Below are positions 8,273 to 13,549 of a DNA stretch of 13,549 nt, one piece after another. The stretch comes from an uncultured Saprospiraceae bacterium. Lineage in GTDB: Bacteria; Bacteroidota; Bacteroidia; Chitinophagales; Saprospiraceae. The position numbers and the translations under genes are program-made. Numbering within the stretch: the stretch's first letter is position 1; each line of letters opens with the position of its first letter. Under the pieces are notes generated by a model that was not told where the DNA came from, searched no databases, and saw only the letters and a list, made by a program, of their open reading frames with translations. Location: the NCBI GenBank assembly GCA_937942465.1, contig CALDEO010000114.1, positions 1-13,549 on the forward strand, given 5' to 3'.

Positions 8273-9265
8273 TTATTTAGAGTAATATGAAAGTGCTTCT
8301 AATACAGAGTTTTGAGTAGAATCTGTTATTGTATAAATAAAACCAGGAAAAATACTGTAAGCCCCGAATTTACCTGATTTAGAACATGCAATGAAGCCTA
8401 CCTGCATATCTTTAGTGTCATAACGTTCCACGATCCTAATGACAGCTAGGCGACATGCCTCCTGCGGATTATGTCCTTGACGCATGAGCTCTACAACTAG
8501 AAATGACCCCAATGTTTTCATCACTAACTCTCCGACGCCAGTTGCTGTAGCAGCACCGATTTCGTTATCAACATATAGTCCTGCACCGATTATAGGACTA
8601 TCACCTACCCTTCCTTCTAGCTTATAAGCCATGCCGCTAGTGCTACATCCTCCAGAGATATTGTTATTATCGTCCATAGCTATCATACCGACGGTATCAT
8701 GGTTTTCTATATTGATTTCTGGTTGATATTGACTTGATTTAACCCATTTTTCCCATTCTTTCTTAGATGATGGTGTCAGTAAGTCTATATGTTCAAACCC
8801 CTTCTCTCTAGCAAACTTATAGGCTCCCTCTCCACTAAGCATGACATGTGGAGTTTCTTCCATTACATGACGTGCCACTTCAATAGGGTTCTTTATATTT
8901 TTTAAAAACGATACACTACCGGCATCCCCCTCTGCATTCATTATACATGCATCTAAGGTTACATTACCTGCTCTGTCTGGTCTACCCCCGTATCCTACTG
9001 ATGCATCATCAGGATTGTTCTCTACGTTCTTAATACCAGCTACGATGGCATCTAGTGAAGTCTTAGACTGATCTACCATAGTATTAAGAGCTATTGTATT
9101 ATCTACCTCGTGGTACCAGGTAGATAACACAAAAGGAGCCTTTAAACTAGTCAAAGGCTCCTTTTTAATATTTTCTGTTTTACAAGAATTTAGTATTGTC
9201 GAGGCATAACCTAGACCTAGTATCTGTAAAAATGATCTTCTCTTGAATAAGGACTTTCTAGACAT
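8273..9265 (-). CDS. Tat-exported lipoprotein glycosylasparaginase (N-terminal nucleophile amidase)
   Basis: This 330-residue protein belongs to the asparaginase-2/glycosylasparaginase family, which in characterised members cleaves the GlcNAc-Asn bond of glycoasparagines. The family matures by self-cleavage before a threonine. Here the HDTVG motif puts the cut between D190 and T191, making T191 the nucleophile. Other visible family signatures are CSTSG (207-211), RVGDSP (219-224, with R219 and D222 as likely substrate contacts) and TGVGE (242-246). The length is normal for the family. The N-terminus has a twin-arginine motif (KRRSFLQ, R9 and R10), a hydrophobic stretch and a lipobox LNSC (C28), so it should be exported folded by Tat and lipid-anchored. 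The peroxidase gene ends 70 bases upstream on the same strand. The exact substrate (glycoasparagine, isoaspartyl peptide or asparagine) is not settled by sequence, though similarity to the flavobacterial enzyme favours glycoasparagine. Confidence 0.93.
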   Translation of the reverse strand: MSRKSLFKRRSFLQILGLGYASTILNSCKTENIKKEPLTSLKAPFVLSTWYHEVDNTIALNTMVDQSKTSLDAIVAGIKNVENNPDDASVGYGGRPDRAGNVTLDACIMNAEGDAGSVSFLKNIKNPIEVARHVMEETPHVMLSGEGAYKFAREKGFEHIDLLTPSSKKEWEKWVKSSQYQPEINIENHDTVGMIAMDDNNNISGGCSTSGMAYKLEGRVGDSPIIGAGLYVDNEIGAATATGVGELVMKTLGSFLVVELMRQGHNPQEACRLAVIRIVERYDTKDMQVGFIACSKSGKFGAYSIFPGFIYTITDSTQNSVLEALSYYSK

Positions 9266-9313
9266 TGTTAATGTTTTGTGTCATGATATAATCATCAAAC
9301 AATACAATGCTAC

Positions 9314-9330
9314 AAAATCAATTTGATTTT
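9314..9330 (-). repeat. AT-rich palindrome just past the peroxidase stop codon
   Basis: AAAATCAA and TTGATTTT form a perfect inverted repeat around a single central base, starting five bases past the peroxidase TAA stop (9336-9338). On the minus strand the right arm ends in TTTT. The stem is almost entirely A-T, so it would be a weak terminator; an operator upstream of the asparaginase gene is the alternative. Confidence 0.3.
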
Positions 9331-9335
9331 ACTCT

Positions 9336-11237
9336 TTAGTTTTCTTTGACAATCCTCAACACATTTCTAGCTGATGGAGTTTCCATAAACAGATTGTACA
9401 TACCTCTAGGCATCTCCTCTGGTATAGAATAAGAAGTAAAGTTATCACCTGGGTCTAATACCATCGTGCTCGTAGAGATTAACTCTCCAAGTACACCGTA
9501 AAGACTGAAAGTAACAACCTCTTGAATATCAGCAAAAATTTTGATGTGAAACTTACTTTTAGTAGGGTTAGGGTACGCTACAGCGTCCAATTGAACATCA
9601 GCAAGATCTGGACCTGTAGGAATAGCGCTGTGTGGCATTGCTACAAACACATTTTCTTGCATTAAGTCTATTGTAGTATTTCTCATGATGATATCATGGA
9701 AACTTGTATTCGCAATATCGTCCATCTGGTGCTCCTCAAATTGATCACCATGCTGGTAGTAATAACTATCACCATCTCTTAACAATTGAAATTGTCTTTC
9801 AATGATTCTTAAAGCTAACTCACCAAATAAAGCATCAGGGTTGTGTCTTTCAGCTAACATTCCTACCCATGGGTCTATATTATCTACATCACCATATAAA
9901 CTCTCAAGCTGTGCAGCAGCATCTTGCGATCCTGTCAAGCTAAAGAAATTATTCATCGGAGGCATACCAAAATCATCTCTGATCGTATTATAATCTGCAA
10001 TACCTCTTTCTCTACCTCTCTTTACATTGATAGCAGCATAATCTTTACCAATCATAGCTACATCATCAATGACATAGTTACGCATTGCATCCACTACCTT
10101 ACAATCCAAATTTTGTTGAATCTGAGAAGCCATACCTTTAAAATAAGGCTCTACTCCACCTGCATGGTTTATTTCAATTGGTTTGAAATATGCATCACGA
10201 TAAGATATGTCTCCGTTAGGAATCATTCTTCCACTGTTATCCATTCTTACTATAGTACCGCTGTTAAGAGTCAATCCTATATTAAAGGTTGCAGCAGAGA
10301 ATACATTCATTATAGAAGGATTCATATCTGTTTTATACCCTGTATAATCAGGCAACCATATACCCATAGCAGGCAACCACTCATCAAATACAACTGACTG
10401 GTAGTATGCAATCAAATGCTTTCTAGCATTCTGATACAATTTTTCATCATTACCTAACCAGCTTGGATGCTTCTCCAAATAATGGTCACATAATCTATTA
10501 TGCTCTCTTACAAATAATGTATGAATAGCTATTAGTAGAGGATTTTCATTGGCTCGTACATCACCAGCAACAAAAAGTCTTTGATTATTCAACTTATCTA
10601 TCATTGAAGGTATCGCAGTAGATAGGTCTGTATCATTAAACTCACCTGATGGTGTATTCCAAGGAAGTAAATTTCCTTGACTAGTTTTTAACTTTCCAGA
10701 ACCATCACTTGCTCTTAACCACTTTGATCGCGCTTCGTCACATCCATACACACTAGATAAATCTAGATACGATGTAACTGAGTTTCGATATTGTCTTGGA
10801 TTATTTATATCTGTACCTGTACCTTCGATCTTTTGAGACCTCAGCATGAAAATATCAGAATTAGGGGCAAAAACCTCATCATCTTCTGGTACAGTAATAC
10901 TCAAATATTCATTCTCACTATCTTCAACAAAAACAATATCATGCTCTATAAACTGACCAAAGACCCATACAAAATCGCTTAGATTAAGTGGATCCATTAT
11001 CATATCAGTTTGAGAGAATAAAGTATTACTTATAACTCGCTCATTTGGTCGATTCCAACCACTTGGCTCTGATATACTATCTGAAAAAGATGAAGTTGTG
11101 TACTGGTTGAGGGGAGCACTGATACTACCCCAATCAAGCGGGTGGTTACCTGTGCCGTCTAACGATCTGTATTCTTGACAATAACTTGTTGTCAAAAACA
11201 GAATACTTAATAACAATGATGTCGATACTCTACGCAT
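9336..11237 (-). CDS. Secreted animal-type haem peroxidase homologue lacking the proximal His, with T9SS sorting domain
   Basis: This 633-residue protein starts with a signal peptide (residues 1-20, cleavage likely before Q21) and ends with a type A T9SS sorting domain (about 550-633, starting at YPNPTKSKF). Between them is an animal haem peroxidase (peroxinectin/cyclooxygenase superfamily) domain. Visible family motifs are FGQFIEHD (Q95, E98, distal H99), the calcium loop TSYLDLS (T155, Y157, D159, S161, with D100), RANE (R228, E231), HTLFVREHNRL (238-248) and INVKRGR (N404). The proximal motif, normally F-R-x-G-H, reads F318-N-I-G-L322, so both the haem-ligand His and the nearby Arg are missing. 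E98 replaces the Asp that normally binds haem covalently. Family members oxidise halides or organic substrates with peroxide; normal peroxidase activity is doubtful here. It may be a haem-free binding protein or use another ligand. The frame is intact, arguing against a decaying pseudogene. Confidence 0.9.
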   Translation of the reverse strand: MRRVSTSLLLSILFLTTSYCQEYRSLDGTGNHPLDWGSISAPLNQYTTSSFSDSISEPSGWNRPNERVISNTLFSQTDMIMDPLNLSDFVWVFGQFIEHDIVFVEDSENEYLSITVPEDDEVFAPNSDIFMLRSQKIEGTGTDINNPRQYRNSVTSYLDLSSVYGCDEARSKWLRASDGSGKLKTSQGNLLPWNTPSGEFNDTDLSTAIPSMIDKLNNQRLFVAGDVRANENPLLIAIHTLFVREHNRLCDHYLEKHPSWLGNDEKLYQNARKHLIAYYQSVVFDEWLPAMGIWLPDYTGYKTDMNPSIMNVFSAATFNIGLTLNSGTIVRMDNSGRMIPNGDISYRDAYFKPIEINHAGGVEPYFKGMASQIQQNLDCKVVDAMRNYVIDDVAMIGKDYAAINVKRGRERGIADYNTIRDDFGMPPMNNFFSLTGSQDAAAQLESLYGDVDNIDPWVGMLAERHNPDALFGELALRIIERQFQLLRDGDSYYYQHGDQFEEHQMDDIANTSFHDIIMRNTTIDLMQENVFVAMPHSAIPTGPDLADVQLDAVAYPNPTKSKFHIKIFADIQEVVTFSLYGVLGELISTSTMVLDPGDNFTSYSIPEEMPRGMYNLFMETPSARNVLRIVKEN

Positions 11238-11680
11238 TGATCATTCAATTTATGCTCATGGCCCAACTACGGGGTGATTAACTTTTCATAAGAAAAGCGC
11301 GATATTAAGCGCAAAGATATAATTTTTGGCCCATGAAGCTACCGAAAGCCTGAATACTTTATCATGAAGGGTGACAAATATATTCGATATTCCTGTTAAA
11401 AAAATAGATTTATACTACACCAATCAATTAATCAAGTTATTATACATAACAACAAAATACAATTTGATAGGTGCCATTCTCAAAATTGGTCTACTGTATT
11501 TATAGTTGCAAAAAGCATTCCACATATTACGATTTTAACTAATATAAATTGATTCTACGCCACTTTACTCCATAACTAACTCATATCCAAACGCTTAAAA
11601 AACATAAAGATTTTATTTAATATCAAATTTTCATTTCAGGTAGATTATTCTTCTATCTTCAACGTTGTAGTGTTATTACT
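11238..11680. other. Divergent intergenic region between peroxidase and envelope-protein genes
   Basis: This 443-base AT-rich region separates two divergent genes. I see no coding frame of note. The left part contains minus-strand promoter candidates for the peroxidase gene and a 12-base-spaced direct repeat of AAGCGC (11295-11300 and 11307-11312). A second TATATTTG match on the minus strand lies at 11375-11382. No exact TAnnTTTG was found on the plus strand for the envelope-protein gene; the nearest is TACAATTTG at 11458-11466, with one extra spacer base. No terminator hairpin is apparent, as expected between divergent genes. Confidence 0.6.
11312..11319 (-). promoter_or_regulatory. Candidate -7 element for the peroxidase gene
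   Basis: TATCTTTG on the minus strand fits TAnnTTTG exactly and would place the transcription start about 68 bases before the ATG at 11237. A clear TTG at -33 is not visible. The alternative TATATTTG at 11375-11382 also lacks one. The nearby AAGCGC direct repeat would fall in and just downstream of this element. Confidence 0.35.
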
Positions 11681-13549
11681 ATGTTCGAATATCTAAATCA
11701 TAAGATTACTTTTTCTTTAGCTATTGTGTTTACAATGCTGATTATAAGCACCGAGCTTCAAGGTCAAAACTCGCAATACCAGCACCTACGTACTATTATT
11801 TTTAATGATTCTGTTATCGATTTGACTGATAGTCTCACCATAATACCAGAATCAATCATTGCAACACTTAGTGACTCAGCTACTACTAATATCAAGCATC
11901 AATTGATACTAAATAAGATATTGATCTCCCCTCAGAATCAATTATCTGCTGGAGATACAATCAACATCACATATCGGACATTGTCTGCCGACTTGTACGC
12001 TACCCGATCCCATATAGATCAGAACCAACTAAAATCTAAGGATAGAGCGATCTACATTGGATACGAGTATTCGCCATTTGACACTGAGAATAAGAATGCG
12101 CTAATACAATCAAAAGGACTAGACTATGACGGGAGTTTTTCTAGAGGATTTTCATTTGGTAATGGGCAATCCCTCCTTCTCAATAGTAACTTCAACCTAC
12201 AACTGGCTGGAGACCTGGGTAATGATATCACTATCAAAGCAGCAATATCGGATGATAACATACCGATCCAACCAGAAGGCAATACCCAGGTATTACAAGA
12301 GTTTGATAAAGTATTTATACAAGTAGACAAAGGAAAAACAAGGCTGATTGCTGGAGATTTTCAAGAACAGGAAACAGATAGCTACTTCTTAAGATATTTA
12401 AAGAAACTCAAAGGACTCAAAGCGGCACATACTGTAGACCTCTCCGAAAAGAGCTACGTCAGAACTGGAGGGAGCTTTGCCCAATCCCAAGGGAAATTTA
12501 GCCGTCAGGAAATAAGTACTTCTGAAGGAAACCAAGGACCATATCGATTAAGTGGTAACAATGGCGAGTTATTCCTGATTGTGAGATCTGGTACAGAAAG
12601 AATATACTACGACGGTCGATTGCTGAAACGAGGGATTGATCTAGACTACATTATAAGTTATGATCGTGCTGAGATAACATTCACACCAAAAACCTTAATC
12701 ACTAAAGATAGTAGAATCGTAGTAGAGTTTGAATACATAGATCGAAGCTATCAAAGGACCAGCTATATTGCAGAAGCTACTTACGTAAATGGAAAATTTA
12801 GCTTTGATACCAATCTATACACAGAGAGCGACAGTAAGAACCTTCAACAGGATATACAACTAGATAGTACTGATATAAGTATACTGACAGAAGCCGGAGA
12901 TGACTTAAGTGATGCGATCAGACCAAGTATCAACCTTTACGACGGCGATGCAGATCCTGACCTCATACTTTACAAACAAATAGTAGAATCAACTGGTAAT
13001 ATATACTATGAGTACTCCACTAGTCCTGACAGTGCTAACTATCTGGTATCCTACTCAAATGTAGGAGCCAATAATGGTAGCTACATCATCGACACCGAAT
13101 CCACAGCTAATGGACGTGTATATAAATACGTAGGAGAAAACTTGGGTTCATTTGAGCCAATCAAAAGGTTAGTAGCTCCTCAGAAAAAACAAATAATGAC
13201 ATTTGCTAGTCAATACAAAGCGACTGAGCAACGAATAATTAAAGCCGAGCTAGCAGTAAGTCAGACCGACCTCAATCGATTTTCGGAAGTTGACAATGAA
13301 GACAATACTGGCAATGCCCTATCTATCTTATATGATGATCTGATCAAGCTAGATACAGTACCCAACGGATGGTCAATAGCACCTCAACTCAGTTATGAAT
13401 ATGTCAATAAAAACTTCTTGACAATCAATCCTTATCGATCACCAGAGTTTTCTAGAGATTGGAATCAAATTCAATCTAATGACACATTAATTAACAATCA
13501 ACAAATCATAACTGCCGGTCTAAAGCTCCAAAAAGCAAAATCATTTAAA
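11681..13549 (+). CDS. Large conserved envelope protein, predicted outer-membrane beta-barrel (3' end off the window)
   Basis: An open frame of 623 codons starts at the ATG at 11681, the first ATG after an in-frame TAA at 11618, and runs off the right edge with no stop. Residues 1 to about 28 form a signal peptide (K8, hydrophobic core 9-23, then ELQGQ). Conserved-looking motifs include SRGFSFGNGQ (154-163) and PIQPEGNTQ (195-203). The latter is followed by EFDKVFIQVDKG and LIAGDFQ (207-228). Downstream, alternating polar and hydrophobic residues suggest amphipathic beta strands. From memory, very long proteins with the same motifs occur across Bacteroidota as uncharacterised envelope proteins; I recognise no enzyme motif and do not assign a function. 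The gene is divergent from the peroxidase gene, so shared regulation in the intergenic region is possible. A beta-barrel is an inference from composition and strand pattern only. Confidence 0.85.
   Translation, partial: MFEYLNHKITFSLAIVFTMLIISTELQGQNSQYQHLRTIIFNDSVIDLTDSLTIIPESIIATLSDSATTNIKHQLILNKILISPQNQLSAGDTINITYRTLSADLYATRSHIDQNQLKSKDRAIYIGYEYSPFDTENKNALIQSKGLDYDGSFSRGFSFGNGQSLLLNSNFNLQLAGDLGNDITIKAAISDDNIPIQPEGNTQVLQEFDKVFIQVDKGKTRLIAGDFQEQETDSYFLRYLKKLKGLKAAHTVDLSEKSYVRTGGSFAQSQGKFSRQEISTSEGNQGPYRLSGNNGELFLIVRSGTERIYYDGRLLKRGIDLDYIISYDRAEITFTPKTLITKDSRIVVEFEYIDRSYQRTSYIAEATYVNGKFSFDTNLYTESDSKNLQQDIQLDSTDISILTEAGDDLSDAIRPSINLYDGDADPDLILYKQIVESTGNIYYEYSTSPDSANYLVSYSNVGANNGSYIIDTESTANGRVYKYVGENLGSFEPIKRLVAPQKKQIMTFASQYKATEQRIIKAELAVSQTDLNRFSEVDNEDNTGNALSILYDDLIKLDTVPNGWSIAPQLSYEYVNKNFLTINPYRSPEFSRDWNQIQSNDTLINNQQIITAGLKLQKAKSFK

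Noticed and set aside
9802..10982. Plus-strand open frames opposite the peroxidase gene
   Set aside because: Antisense shadows of a clear family member, with no recognisable protein features.
9336..11237. Calling the peroxidase gene a pseudogene
   Set aside because: The reading frame, signal peptide, distal-site motifs, calcium loop and sorting domain are all intact; only the proximal ligand site is changed.
11458..11466. TACAATTTG as a plus-strand promoter for the envelope-protein gene
   Set aside because: It has three spacer bases instead of two, no clear TTG at the right distance, and would imply a leader of more than 200 bases.
12124..12330. Overlapping small frames on both strands within the envelope-protein gene
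   Set aside because: The in-frame 623-codon gene with a signal peptide and conserved motifs explains this region.

Overview
This window looks like part of a Bacteroidota chromosome, most likely from the Saprospiria or a related marine lineage; that is inference, with no marker gene present. The evidence is AT-rich DNA, two proteins ending in type IX secretion (T9SS) type A sorting domains, long cysteine-rich HYR-like, cohesin-like and SprB-repeat surface proteins, weak Shine-Dalgarno signals, and matches to the Bacteroidota promoter consensus (TTG / TAnnTTTG).

Layout. Five genes lie on the minus strand, in transcription order: a secreted animal-type haem peroxidase homologue (9336-11237); a Tat-exported lipoprotein of the glycosylasparaginase family (8273-9265); a NarL/LuxR-type response regulator (7481-8155); a 1517-residue T9SS surface protein with HYR-like modules, a dockerin-like module, a cohesin-like module and a sorting domain (2789-7342); and the N-terminal 812 residues of a second surface protein with four cohesin-like modules followed by SprB repeats (1-2438, running off the left edge). 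Divergently, on the plus strand, is the first 623 residues of a large conserved envelope protein of unknown function (11681 to the right edge). A strong intrinsic terminator separates the two big surface-protein genes. The intergenic regions at 2439-2788 and 11238-11680 hold only regulatory-looking sequence. I see no tRNA, rRNA, CRISPR array, insertion sequence or phage gene.

How it may work together. Except for the regulator, every gene encodes an exported product, so the locus looks like a cell-surface or extracellular-matrix module with a transcription factor in its midst. The points most worth following up are: (1) the peroxidase homologue keeps the distal residues and calcium site but has Leu where the proximal haem-ligand His belongs and Asn where the nearby Arg belongs; (2) the regulator has Glu in place of the phosphoacceptor Asp; (3) a dockerin-like module in one surface protein is encoded next to a protein with at least four cohesin-like modules, so a cellulosome-like non-covalent assembly on a T9SS surface is possible but untested.
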